The notes under the pieces: model-generated
Databases searched by the model: none
What the model was told of the DNA's origin: nothing
The model's input: the letters and a program-made list of their open reading frames with translations, nothing else
Assembly: GCF_033439725.1 (NCBI RefSeq)
Contig: NW_026944388.1
Location: 62,001-126,000, forward strand
Length of the DNA: 64,000 nucleotides
Source of the DNA: Neurospora tetraspora
Lineage: Eukaryota; Ascomycota; Sordariomycetes; Sordariales; Sordariaceae
Direction: 5' to 3'
Position numbers and translations under genes: made by a program
Shown: positions 15,200 to 27,600 of the stretch, piece after piece
Layout: the number at the start of each line of letters is the position of its first letter
Numbering within the stretch: position 1 is the stretch's first letter

Positions 15200-17230
15200 T
15201 TAAAATAATAGCCGGGACGGTTGGAGTTCTTTAATTACCTCCGTTCTCGTAGGCCAAATAATAATTAACGATAACAATAATATAGTCGCGGCGCTCGCAG
15301 TCGAAACGTTCCTTTTCGGGATAGTCGCGCTTGATATAACCCTTCTCTTTATAGAAGAAGTATTTACCCTCGTTAAATAATTAAATAATTTCTTTATAAT
15401 TATTACTTTAACGGGCGGCGCCTTTACCTCCTCTACTAATAAATTTAGGGGTAAAGTTAGAATTAAAATTAAAACCCTTATTATTTCTATTAGAATTATT
15501 ATTCTTACCGGTCTTAAAAGCAACTTTATTCTCGTCGGCGATAGTCTTTAATACTTATTTAAAACCGGAGTAATCTATATAATAAGACTCAAAGGAAATA
15601 GAAGAATCGTAATATTTCGCGCCCATTTATTTCTTATACTCAACTAGAAGGTATTAAAATAGCTTACGCTTCCACTCGGTCTTAGGACGTTAACACTTGC
15701 TAACCATCCGAACAAATTTATTCTTAAAAAAATCGAAATTATTATTATCTTTTATTTTTAATTTAGTAAAGTTCTAAAGCGTATTCTCTTCCTAATTAGG
15801 GTTATAGTATTAACGCTATAAATAAGTTATTAAGCCGGAATAGGTCTTAATTTAATCCAGATAGGTTTTGCGTAAATATAATATTAAATTACAGTAAGCG
15901 TAATTAGCTAGGCAATTATTAACGTATGGAAATTTATTGCAGTCGGTTAAATAGTAATCGGCGTTAATCTCGAACTTATTTTAAATCAAATCGTACTAAA
16001 CTTCGAAGGGAACATCGTCTTCCTTATCCTAATACTCAATAAGGTCGGCTTATTTAATACTACAATAGTAGGAATGAGAGCGCTCTCCGTTATCGGGGTC
16101 GGTCTTAAGGAATAAAATTAAAAAGCGGGTAGAAACTTTAAAGGGAGGTTCGCTAGCATCTTTCTCAATATTAGGAAGTACTATTTCTTTAGCCCTTCCT
16201 TTATTCTTATTTTTAATTATTCCTTTACTAATATTTAAATTAGCGATAAAATCTTTCAATCCTTTAATAGTATCTTCCTTCTCCATAAGGGAATCCTTCA
16301 ATTATTTAACTATAGCGGAGGTAATAGTACTATAACGGTCGGACAAAGCGGGGACCTAATTATAAATAGTCTTGAATTTAACGTTCAAGTAGGAAATAAA
16401 GCGATAAACTTCCGATATCTATTCCTTCTATATTATTTTTATAATGAATAATAACTTAAACTCTTAAAATATAGCCTAGGGGTCTCTACGGCATAATTCG
16501 GCGAACTTTTCTTCAATTAAGTAGCCAGAAAACGGGAGGTTCGAGGGGAGTAATATTTAAAAAAGAACACTAAGGACGGAATCGCGGATAAATAATTTAA
16601 CGAATTTTTCTATTTTCTACTTCAAATCGTTAGTAATTTTATACCTAGTTAGGCGAGCGTCGAAGGTCTTAATATTTTCAACCGCCGTCGTAATGTACTA
16701 ATCGAATAGGTTAAAGAATAATTCGGGCTCCTTATTGTCTTCTCCCGTATTAGCGACCGTATTAACTAATATTTTATTACGTAACTTTAATTAATAATAT
16801 ATATAATATAGGGATTTTTTTACGAAAGATTGTAAATTTGCTGCGGGAACGTTCCTCGTTTAAATAAAAGTTATTATATCGCTCTTTATTAAATTATACG
16901 GCCTTATATACGTTATCTTTAATAATAAGGTCGATAGGTTTACGCTTATTGCTAATAGCGACCTTCTTCTTAGGTTTCGGTTTTACAACCGTATCCTTCT
17001 CTTATTTAAGGTCGGGATTTAGAGAGCCAAAACCTCCTTCTCCATTACCATTTCTACCCTCCTCTCCGAAAAAAATATTATTATAATCGTCGTTATTATC
17101 CGAAGCTTCTTCGTAATAATTATCGTCGTAATTCTCGGTCTGTTCGGTACCTTTATAATTACTAGCGCTGTTATATATTTAGCGCAAGTATTATTGTATT
17201 ATCGTCGTAAATGCTCGGTACCTTGAATTC
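15200..17230 (-). mobile_element. Gag region of element A
   Basis: Two open stretches remain on the minus strand (15,200-15,523 and 16,050-16,301). The latter has a charged, Lys/Glu-rich reading also found in element B at about 25,640-25,870, so it is gag and not a host gene. The frames are interrupted by stops between these stretches. Confidence 0.55.
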
Positions 17231-17307
17231 TTACGATAAATCTTTCTAATTTCGTTTTCAGTTTAAGATTTAACTTTCTTAAGTAGTTATTAGTCGATCT
17301 AAAATAA

Positions 17308-17687
17308 TGTCAGGGCATAGTATAGGTAAATCGAAGGCAAAACTAAGATTCCATTTATAATAGAAGATTTTAAATAAGGAAAAGAAAAGAGGAAGAAAAT
17401 TAAATATAAACATATAAACCCAAATAAATACCCTGGTCGCACAAGCGACAGCGGGACCCACATGCGGGTCGCTATTAGCCAATCCTTTCACTCGCATCCC
17501 CTTTACCTATATAGCAAACCCTATATGTGCTAGGATTTACCCTACAGCTAATTTTAGTATAGCCAATTAAAGGGCTCGCATCCCCTAGACTGTGCTATAT
17601 CTAGAATCCTCCATATATCTCATTCCAACACCCTCGTAAACCACCTTCGTACATGGCACCCAGACCCAGTCCGCCAGCGCCGTCACA
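17308..17687 (-). repeat. 5' LTR of element A
   Basis: Same 380-bp unit as 10,283-10,662, ending CCAGCGCCGTCACA. Many CA dinucleotides survive in its right half (for example GGGACCCACATGCGGGTCG), so RIP was weaker toward this end. Confidence 0.9.
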
Positions 17688-17854
17688 CTATATAGTATAT
17701 AAAGTTAGTAAAGTTCCTAAAAATAAAATATTAAATTTTTTTATGCCTGATTCCCCTGTTAGCCCGGAAGTATACGTTTATTATTATAGATTTTAAAGAA
17801 TATTAAAAAACAAATATAATTTTAATAATGCGTCAATAATAATTGATTGTTTAT
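17688..17854 (+). mobile_element. Ty3/gypsy integrase scrap
   Basis: Matches 29,930-30,090 of element B in the same order, including TTATTATTATAGATTTTAA, the start of the integrase core. It abuts element A directly and is cut by a TIR-element end at 17,855. Confidence 0.6.
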
Positions 17855-17975
17855 TGGGCGTTTAATCGGGGGGCACCAGGGTCGTCTTACGTGGGCACCA
17901 ATCCTTATGGGGGCACCAATCGGGTTAGGGTTTAAAGTGTACATCACTTTTTTCAACCCTTTAATACAGTCAGAT
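17855..17975 (+). mobile_element. TIR transposon end, copy 1
   Basis: Shares the pattern G-G-C-R-TTTAATC followed by GGCACCAGGGTCGTCTTA and CAATCGGGTTAGGGTTTA with copies at 18,071, 18,686 (inverted) and 35,913. It is interrupted after CAGTCAGA by the start of the copia LTR. Confidence 0.75.
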
Positions 17976-18944
17976 TGTTGGAGGTGTCCCGTGTCACGTG
18001 CGGCCAGCCATGGCTCCCTTCAACAGGCCATGGCCCCACCGCATAGGGCTCCCTCTCCCTCATTTCTAGAGGCATTTAATCTATGTGCACCAGGGTCGTC
18101 TTATTTGTGCACCAGAGCCTATATGTGCACCATTATTACAGACCTTAGCACGTCTTTTTAACGTAAAATAGCATTTACATCGTAAATTCCATCGTGTTAC
18201 ATGTACATTAAAAAATCACAGCGATGTCTAGTAACATTGTTTTGTATGGAGATTTGTTGGCATACAATGTTTTCAATATGGTAGAGTTCTGGCATTCATT
18301 TATATACTTCGAATGATTATGCTATTGGCCATGTCCTATGGGGAGTAAATAGTAATCTCGTGATACTCTACATGGTGTTTTGGCTCGCCTCTATAACCTT
18401 TTGACTGGGCCTGTTTACACGGCCACTTCGTGTAACTTTGGGAGTTGGTAATTGCATTTGTGAGCTAGCGTTTTTTGTGCAATGCGTTTAGCGTTTTGAG
18501 GCTTTATGAAAGTTACTTAGTAAACGGTTCTGGTGAGTGATAGGATTAATATTTACGTGATTTTAGCCTGTTCGCTGGTGATTAAAGGTAGCTTGGTTGT
18601 AAAGAGGGCGTAGAAAGAAGGTTATGTTCAAAATTACTAAGTCTAAGGATGGGGGTCATGTACAAGAGGGTCTACTAGGCTACTAGGCTTGGCACTGACT
18701 TACAATGAAAGGGTGTTGTACGATTATTGTCTGATTGTATTAAAGGGTTGAAAAAAATTATGTACACGTTAAACCCTAACCCGATTGGTGCACATATAAG
18801 GTCTGGTGCACAAATAAGACGACCCTGGTGCACGCAGATTAAATGCTTTTCTAGACCTCCAGACTTCTCGAGTCTTCCCCTCTACAATTCAATATATTAC
18901 CATTATTATATTAATTCCTTTCGTTGTAGTTTAGCCTGTTTATA
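17976..18944 (+). repeat. Copia 5' LTR, split by a TIR element
   Basis: Starts TGTTGGAGGTGTCCCG, a typical copia LTR start, and runs to about 18,944, where GGTTATGATCC follows. Removing the 777-bp insertion and one copy of its 8-bp duplication leaves an LTR of about 184 bp. CA and TG dinucleotides are abundant, so this part is hardly mutated. I do not see the matching 3' LTR in the window. Confidence 0.6.
18071..18847. mobile_element. 777-bp TIR DNA transposon (hAT-like, non-autonomous)
   Basis: The ends are inverted repeats of about 62 bp: left GGCATTTAATCTATGTGCAC, right (reverse complement) AGCATTTAATCTGCGTGCAC, both continuing CAGGGTCGTCTTATTTGTGC. Each end has three spaced GTGCACCA motifs. 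The element is flanked by a perfect 8-bp direct repeat TTTCTAGA (18,063-18,070 and 18,848-18,855), a target-site size typical of hAT and P-type elements. No reading frame for a transposase is present, so it would be mobilised in trans. It has normal CA/TG content in the middle of RIP-decayed DNA, suggesting recent arrival or too few copies for RIP. Confidence 0.8.
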
Positions 18945-21900
18945 GGTTATGATCCATCTCGACATAACTGTTAATTATTAACTTATTGCGTAAGTAATAC
19001 CCTTATTTCTTCGACGTTACATTGCGACCGATAAGAAACCCTTAATTTTGCCCTCGACGTCGATTGGACCGATAAGGTAAACCCTAGTTAATTAACTTCG
19101 ACGTTATATCGCGACCAATAGGCTCCCCCCCCCCCCTTTCTCCCTAATTTCAGCGACGTCGATTACGACCGACCTTGATCTAATAGTAATTTAGTAAAAG
19201 TAAATTCATTATTTATAATATTAATAATTTTATTATACGATTACAATCGACCCCCTCCCCCTCCTACTTTATTACTATTATTGAATTTAGCGGCCGGCCT
19301 TTATAAAAATTATTTACGGCCCATTAAGTATATTAGCCGTTCCCCCCAAATAACCCTACTTCTCTTTTTATCAAGCCTAATAGTTAATAATTATATAATA
19401 GACGAAATTCCCTTACTTATTATCCTTAAGGGCGAGTTTACCGTTAATAATTGGAATTACGCTTTGTATTGCGAATTTAATTGCGCCAGATATATTCGAA
19501 TATATTACTACTAATGTTCTTACGTTAATTAAAGTTACTAGATTAAATAACTATAAGGTTTAGCGTACTAATAGAATTAAGGTTATAAATATTATTTAAG
19601 CTACCTTTAAGGATAATAAAGTTATTATTATTTTTAGTATTAATAGTTAGGATCAAAATAGTAACGTTTTTTTAATTTTTTCACGATTTTATTCGTAAAA
19701 TTATTAGTAAAAGTATTAAAGAAATTCGCATAGATATTTTCGAAGAGTATATTAATTTTCGCTATAATAATTTCGATTTTATATCCTCTGTCCTTATCCG
19801 TTATAACCTTTTGTGTAAGCGTATTACTAAATATAGCCTTAAAATCGATAAGAAGGTTAAAGTCTTTAACTTTTATAATATATTTAAGCGCTAGTACGGC
19901 GTTAATACTAAGTTCTAGGTGGCCGAAATGTTTACAAATAAATTTACTACTCTTTAGCTATTTACTTACCTCTCTATTCTTGGTAATAGTAAAGTTCATA
20001 TGATTAATTTAATTATTTAAATTAAAAAGACGATTACGACTACTACTAAGCCGGACGATAAGAAGGAGTCCAATACTAATAAAGATTATAAATATAAGAT
20101 AAGTATTTATAATAATTGTAGTTAGTTTATATATAACGATTTTAAATATTTCCTTTATAGTTATTATTGTAACCTTTGTATTACCGACTACTGGTGGTGC
20201 GATCCCGATAAGGCTCCCGTTAATTAGAATAAGAAGAAGGAGGTTATAGAGAATAAAGTTACTAATATTAATATTACTACTACTATTGAAATTATTAATA
20301 TTATTCTAACCGTACTTAGTACCGCTACTAATTTTACTTCATTATTTGGCAACTTTCGTTTTAAAGGATATATTAACATTTATTTTAAATATTAGAGTTT
20401 TTATTAGAGTTTGTAGTGAAATTAAAATACGTTAATTCTACTTTAACGTTATATTAAATATAGTATTTAATGTATAATATTGTTGAAGTTTAATAGGTTC
20501 TTGAGGCAAACTTGATAAAAGATTTGGTAGTTTACGATATTGGTTGTGGTTCTAATATTTTTAATTATATTAGATAATTTATGGACGTTTAACCTTTATT
20601 AGAGTTAAGTAAGTATATTATAGGCGGCAGTACAGTTACCCTATTTTATTATATTGGTATAGTCGAATTGACGATGCTAATAACGATAAATATTAACGTT
20701 CGAGTTCGAATTAAAGATATTATTTACTTCCCTTCAATATTAGTTAACTTATTGTTAATTAGGGTTCTTTTAGAAAGCGGTTTGATTTAGGATATGAAAA
20801 GTAATTAAATTAATTTATAGAATTAAAAGTCTACTATTTAGTATAATTACGTTAATAAGTTGATAGTCCTTCTAATTATATCATTTTATAATTTCGATTA
20901 GTCTAGAATCGAGATTAAGAACGTTATGTTGGCTTTTATTAATTATTTAATAATATATAAGAGAATGATGTACGTAGGTAAAGAGTACGTTATAAAGGTT
21001 TACTAGGAAGTGGGTATAATTCTTAGTAATATTTACAATTATTTTTAAAACGGTTATATACTTATAAAGGCTATTAATACTATATTTAAATATATTTATA
21101 CGATTACGACTGCCCTAATTCAATTTATTCGCACAGATATTATTTAATATAATTACCCGAACTATTTAGGATAACGTTATTGCGTTTATTTTATTTGTGA
21201 GGCTTCTAGTTATTATTGGGTGGATTTTTATAAAATTAAGGGAGAAGCCTTTATTAACTTAAATACTTCAAAAAATGGATTGAATTCCAGACGGGTTTTA
21301 AAATTAAAATTATTAGCCTTAACAGCGGCCTAGAATGAGGTTTACCATTTAAGGAATTTTAAAATAGTTAATTATACCGGTGGGTTAGCGAAGAAGGTAT
21401 TTAAATTTATAAAGTTATAGTATATATAACACAAATAAATAGTAAATCGGAAAGAGTGGGCGCAATTATTATAGAGCGTACTAGAGCCTTAATAATCGAC
21501 TTTAAGATACTACCCTATTTCTAGTCCTTTGTAATTTAAAGTATTATTATAATTATAAATCTAATGCCGTCAAAAATTAACTTAGAAAGTAAAAGTCCTT
21601 ATAAACTCTTTATTAGAGGTATACCCGGTTATTGTTATTCTAGAAACAGAATCAAGCTATAGATTAAGTATTTGCATAGTTATTTCTATACTGTATACTA
21701 CTATATTAAACCTTAGAAACGTACTAAGGGAAATAAGTTCGAAGAATGTAGTCGATTAGGCCGTTTAATCGTTTATAATGATGCTTATACCTATATTTAT
21801 TAGATTTAGGACCCCGAAATTAGCTAGATTATTCGTATTAGCGCAGTTAAGTTTGTTGAGTTAAATTAATTAGAAATATCAGAGGAGGCCGCGATTTAAT

Positions 21901-23111
21901 ATATTATTATTATTAGCGATTAGACCGTTCAAAAACTTGAAGAAATTATTAATAGTAGAATTTAGTATTAGATTAACGTTATTGGAACCTACGTACTAGT
22001 AGACTCCCTAACCCTATTTTAATAAGTTACTGATAAGTTTAACCCAATAGAGAAGAAGGACGTAGTTTTCGAACTCTTACCGATTTACTATTTAATTTTA
22101 GAGGTAATAAAGTCTCCGGAATTAGTATTGGGTCCGGGACCGATAGCTCTAGTACTTAAATAGTCGTCTCCAGAATTCCAACCGATATCCGATCCCCCAT
22201 TTAATTCTTACGACGAACCGATGCGATTAATACAGTAAAAGGAAGACTTTATTAATCTCGATAACTTTGAAGAAGATTCTATTTTAAACAACGCATTTAA
22301 CAATTCTTTTAATAAATTTGAAAGCATAATCGAAGAATTTCGAACCGAGGAGGCTGTATTTAAACCCTAATTTGATTTTTAATATTAATAATAATAAAAA
22401 GTTCCTTAAATTATTATCCCCCTCAAGACTAAAGTTCCCGATTTATTTTTCAAAATCGTTAAATTTTAATTCGATACTCTAATACTATTATAAAGGTAAT
22501 TGCCCCGCGAAATAAAATCCTTAAACCTATTTTCTATAGAATAATTTTAATATTTGTTAAATTAATTAAAGTAGATATAAGGTAGCCAACCCTCTGAGGT
22601 AGAGCCTTTAGAGGTTACTGAAGGTAGACTTCGTCGTTTAAAGGTTAAGTTACTTAGGTATAACTACGATATATAGCGAGCTGTTAATAGTAGTAATAAT
22701 ATTATCGATCTTAATTTGATTCTTCTTATTTTTTATTATAGTATTGCGGAAACTAACCGTATATTTCGTATCTTCGAATATTACCTTATAATTATAAAGG
22801 TCACTTATAACCTGGCTTAAACTTTAAACTGTAATATCCCTAAGAACTATAATTAAATGACAAAATTACTTAACTTTAAAAAATATTAGTTACTATTAAT
22901 AGAAAAATAAGTTAAAGTATTAGAAGAGGTAGGAGTATATTACTTAGTCGAATATAGTTGTAGTATAGACGTCTTCCTTAGTAAATACGTATATAACGAA
23001 AAGTATAATATTAATTTGAAGGAATATATAGTTTGTAGTAAATAAGTAATTGATAGTAACTTTGAATATAATAAATAGAATTTATAGGATATTTATATTG
23101 TAACTACTAAT
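18945..23111 (+). mobile_element. Ty1/copia retrotransposon interior, truncated in RT
   Basis: Right after the LTR, GGTTATGATCC resembles the half-tRNA primer site used by many copia elements (complement of the initiator tRNA-Met anticodon stem-loop). The plus strand then shows a Cys/His zinc-knuckle-like stretch near 20,160-20,210, a protease-like D-x-G-C-G-S stretch near 20,540, and a reading I-K-D-I-I-Y-F-P-S near 20,710, which is the standard block before the copia integrase. Near 22,915-23,110 it matches the N-terminal part of copia reverse transcriptase (A/V-L-E-E then K-Y-V-Y), then breaks off at 23,111. Stops are frequent throughout. Confidence 0.75.
19007..19185. repeat. Short imperfect tandem repeat in copia leader
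   Basis: Four imperfect units of about 45-55 bp, each starting TCGACGT(T/C) and containing a CGACC-AATA or CGACCGATA core, at about 19,007, 19,051, 19,098 and 19,154. A run of C interrupts the third unit. Confidence 0.6.
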
Positions 23112-23600
23112 TTGTCAGGCCCCAAAAGGGCTGACACCGCACCGGCAGGCACTTGAGCCGAAGGACTCCGACGAGCCCCAGCAGGAACGCTAAGCATTAG
23201 CATCGTATGGCGTCGGAACGGCTCAGAGATCTTACGGGCTGCGCCACTACAAAATGGGTCTTAACATTTAAATAAATAGCTATTGGAACTTCTTCCTTTG
23301 GGAGAACGGTTTAGATATTAAATTACCCTTTATTGTACCCCTAATTGGCAATCGCTCCCTGCGTGAATGCTCCGTCCGTAGGCACCTCAACCTACCTTCC
23401 TCCACCAATCCTAATATATTAATATCTCTACCCTCCGGGAGTTGAGCCGTTACCGATAGGATATAAATACGTAGCGGACGCTCTATCTCTCGGGCTATCG
23501 ACGATACCCCCTCGGGATAACCTCCGTAAGAAGAATTTCCCTCTAACTTACCCTTACTATTAACGTTGAAGCCTACGTCCACATTTGCCCAATTTACTAG
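23112..23600. other. Unassigned stretch with unmutated GC-rich island
   Basis: Bases 23,114-23,260 are GC-rich with many CA/TG pairs. They begin with an inverted repeat, GTCAGGCCC and GGGCTGAC around CAAAA. The start TGTCAGG could be an LTR end. The following 23,280-23,600 carries a 100-codon minus-strand open frame with no recognisable family; it may be a chance frame in repeat DNA. The junction to the chromovirus integrase lies near 23,600-23,650. Confidence 0.4.
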
Positions 23601-23639
23601 AAAGCGAAACTACAATATTATAGGCCTTACAATCACTTT

Positions 23640-24243
23640 ACGTCCCTATCCGTCCCAACTATCCTATAGCAAGATATCTCGTACAATTTTATCACCGGAC
23701 TGCTTAAAACGTATAACCCTATTATAAACCGGATATATAATGCAATCTTGGTTATTATTAACCGGTTTACTAAATATACCCTATATATCCCTACGCAAAA
23801 GACGATTAATATATAATAATTCGCCCAATTTTTCTAGCAATATATTTTCCGCCCTTTCGGCCTACCTAATTCTATTGTATCCGATTAGGGAAGCCTTTTT
23901 ACTAGTACTTTTTAGAAAATATATTGCGAGTTACTAGACATCCGGCGGCGTTTTAGTACCGCCTAGCACCCCCAAACTAACAGCTAAACCAAATAATAAA
24001 ATTAGAATTTAGAATTCTACGTCTATATTTTCTACGATATAGAGTAAACGGATTAGGTATCGAGGCTCGTTCTAACGGAATAAATTTATAATAATTACTT
24101 TTATATTATAATTGGTAAATCCCTAGTAGAGTTTCTCTATAATTATTAATTACGAAGCCCCGTTGACCTAGAATGAAGAAGGGGTATAGTCCTACCTACG
24201 GCCGCTATTGAAAGAATTGTAGAATTTATACGGGGAAGGGCGG
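23640..24243 (+). mobile_element. Gypsy chromovirus X, integrase part (left half)
   Basis: Mixed plus frames read as a Ty3/gypsy integrase core: N-R-F-T-K-Y-T-L-Y-I-P near 23,755, then F-G-L-P-N-S-I-V-S-D near 23,862 and Y-C-E-L-L-D-I-R-R-R-F-S near 23,920. Element B interrupts it at 24,244, and the same gene resumes at 31,683. Confidence 0.75.
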
Positions 24244-24628
24244 TGTGACGGCGCTGGTGGACTGGGTCTGGGTGCCATGCACGGATGTGGTTCACGAGGG
24301 TGCTAGTGCTGGAATAAGGTACATGAGGATTCTGGGCACAGCACAGTCCAGGGGATACAAGCTATTCAATTGGCCATGCCAAGACTGGTTGCAGGGTGGA
24401 TCCTAGCACGTACAGGGTTTGTCTTGTAGGTAAAGGGGATACGAGTGAAGGAATTAGCTAACAACGACCTATATATAGGTCCCGCTATTGCTTATACGAC
24501 TAGGATATTTATTTAGGTCTATACGCTTATATCTAATTCTCTTCCTCTTTTTTTTTCCCTATCTAAAATCTTCTATTATAAATAGAATTTTAGCTTTACT
24601 TTCGACTGACCTATACTATACCCTTACA
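24244..24628 (+). repeat. 5' LTR of element B
   Basis: Starts TGTGACGGCGCTGGTGGACT and ends CCCTTACA. The first roughly 200 bp look almost unmutated while the rest is AT-rich. Confidence 0.93.
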
Positions 24629-27600
24629 TTATTTCAAATTAATTAATAATGACCTAGGAAGGTTAAATCCTAAATTGAAACCGAACTTAGAAAGATCTAT
24701 CGTAAAAACTCAAAGCACCGAATATCTATAACAATATAATAATACTACTACGCTTAATACGCAATAGTATTAATAGCCGTAAAGGTACTAAATAGATTGA
24801 GAACTATAATGATAATCGTTATAAGGAATCCTCTAACGACGATAACGACTGTAATAATACTTTCTTTAGAGAAGAGGGCGGAAATAGCGATGGAGAAGGA
24901 GGCTCTAATTCTCCCAATTCTAACCCTAAGTAAAAAGAGGAAATAATTATAAAACCGAAGCTTAAGAAGAAGGTCGCCAATAAATGTAAGACTATCGATC
25001 GTATTATTAAAAATAATATATATAAGGGTATGTACTTGAATAAAGAATATTATAATAGCCTTTACCCCGATAAGGAATGCTCTTGTAATAAATTTATAAT
25101 TCTTCGTAAGAAATTACTATATTATATATACTATTAATTAAAGCTACCTAATAAAGTATTAGCCGATATATAGTAATTAATATAAACGATAATGATGAAG
25201 AACTTAAATTATCTTTCGATTTAGTCGATTAGTATATTACGACGGTAGTTGAAAATATTAAAATTTTTAATATTTAAACTAAATATAAAGTTACTAACGA
25301 TTTAAAATAAAAGATAGAGGAATTTTTTGAATTATTCTTCTGCAATTCTATTCCTAACGTCCCTTTCCAAACCCTACTCCCCTTGAACCTCCTATTTTTA
25401 ACTATTTAATTAAAGAAGAATTCGTTAAATTATACTGTAGAGATCCTTAGGCTATATTTTAAGAATTTAAATTATTATCTATTATGAGTATAATATAAAA
25501 AGAATAGGCATTGGAGCTTTACCGCCTCGTCTCCTACCTAAATGTCAAATTTAAAATTATTTATAATTAGGTCCCCGCTCTAACCGACTATTATAATACG
25601 ACCGCTATTAACCCCGTTATAGTCTAATAGTTAAAGGACTCCTTTATTGAGAAGGAAGAAACTATTAAGGGCCTAAAAAATCTCGTTACTAGCCTGAGTA
25701 TTAATAAAGGAATAACTAAGAATAAAAATAAGGGAAAGGCTAAGGAAACAATACTCTTCAATATTAAGAAGGATATTAACAAAGCTCCCCTCTAGACTTC
25801 TACCTACTTCTCGACTTTACCCCCTAAAATTAACCCTAATAATAGAGAGCACTCCAACTCCCGCTACTGTAATACGAAGTAGGCCAACCCGGCTAAGTAT
25901 TACAATTAGGATAAGGAAGACAATATTCCCTTTAAGGCCTAGTATAACCTATTAAAATAAGTTCGAAATTGATGTTAATTATTACCTAACCGATTGTAAT
26001 AAATTTCTACATATTAAGAATTGTCTAACCGGCTATACCTACTATGCTTTAATACTATATTTATATAAAACTTACCCGGATTAAATTAAGATCTACTTTA
26101 ATTTAATATTTTATTTATAGCGTTAAGATTATAACCCGAACTAGGAAAAAAATATACTCTATAATTTTACTAAATTAAAAATAAAAGATAACGATAATTT
26201 TAATTTTTTAAAAATAAATTTATTCGGATAGTTAGCGAGTACTAACGTCTTAAGACTAAATTGAAGTGTAAATTGTTCTAACGTCTTCCTACTAAGTATA
26301 AGAAATAAATAGGCGCAAAATATTATAATTCATCTATCTCCTGTAAATTATACTATATAGATGATTCCAATTTTAAATAAATATTGAAAACTATCGCCGA
26401 CGAAAATAAAGTTCCTTCTAAATTGGGTAAGAATAATAATTCCGACGGAGGTAATAAGGGATTTAATTCTATACCTAAACTTATTAATAGAAATAGAGGA
26501 GGAGGCGCCGCTCGTTAGGATAGTAACTATTATAAAGAGACTACCCGACTATTTAACGAAGGTAAATACTTCTTCTATAAGAAGAAGGGTTATATTAAGT
26601 ATAATTATCCTGAAAAAGAATATTTCGACTGCGAACGTCGCGACTGTATTGCCGCTATTGTTAATTATTATCTAGTTTACAAAAACGGATAGGAGGCTCT
26701 AACCGCCCTAATTACAATTCTAATTAATAAATAGGGAAACTAATTACCTTAAGTGAATTAGACTCTTTCCTAGGGGAGGTATTGGTTATAAAGTAATAGA
26801 AAAAGGATAGACAGAACTATAAAGGAAAGGAAAAATTCAATTTAATACCTTTTCTAGGAAGAAAACCTTTATTTATTTAATATACTTTAATCAATAATAG
26901 AATATTTTTATCTACATTTAATACTTTAATTAATATAAGAATAAACGGTTATTTATTTATTAATACCGTTTTTATTAAAATATTAAAGAAATGATTATTA
27001 GTAGAATTACTAAACAACTTCCCAACCCAAGGAATGAGCGATTATTAAGGAAAAACGAATTAAAATATTAAAGAGGTTATTAAAGCCGCTTTGAAGATTT
27101 AAAACCGAACTACTCCGCCCGACTACTTCATTGTAATTAATATAGTGTACAACATTATCATCGGTCGGAAATAGCTTAACCTTCACAATATTTAGGTAAA
27201 TTATATAAATTAGTATTTACTCTTCCCCCTAGAATAGAAGCTAAACCCCAATTAATTAAAGTATTTCGAAATTTAGGATTCGACGTTTATATTAATTAAC
27301 CCCGCCTACTAAAAAGATTTAGAATACTACGAGGCCCTTATAATTAGGGAGAATAAATAACGAATATATAATAGAAATAATAATTAATCTACTACCTACC
27401 TTATAAATAATTATACTTTTATAGAACTTATCCCTACAAATTAACTTTTCCTTAACTACCGTAAGAAAGAGATCGATTTAGAAATATAAAATTAATACCG
27501 ACGGGAAGCTTGATAATATTAGAAAGAAATTAAAAAGTAAATTTAAAAGTTAAAGACCTTCGCTAATAAAGATATTAAACCCTTAATAGTCCCTATCACC

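Larger units (their letters stand above)
10283..17687 (-). mobile_element. LTR retrotransposon A (Ty3/gypsy), nearly full length
   Basis: Two directly repeated LTRs of 380 bp bound about 6.6 kb of interior. On the minus strand the order is gag, protease (around 14,600-15,000), reverse transcriptase (around 13,900-13,000), RNase H and integrase (around 11,950). The RT catalytic Y-I-D-D box survives at 13,312-13,323, followed by I-F-I-H-S. The integrase core reads as a decayed form of the D-F-K-x-x-P-K-D-K block near 11,930. A run of nine C at 10,666-10,674, just inside the left LTR, is the polypurine tract on the coding strand. The element is less AT-rich than its neighbours but still full of stops. 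No target-site duplication is visible, and its two flanks belong to different elements. Confidence 0.88.

Noticed and set aside
17900-17940. True telomere or interstitial telomere tract
   Set aside because: Only two units are present, and they recur as part of a transposon end, so it is not a chromosome end.
23280-23582. 100-codon minus-strand frame as a gene
   Set aside because: No family, no splice context, and repeats on both sides; kept only as part of an unassigned stretch.
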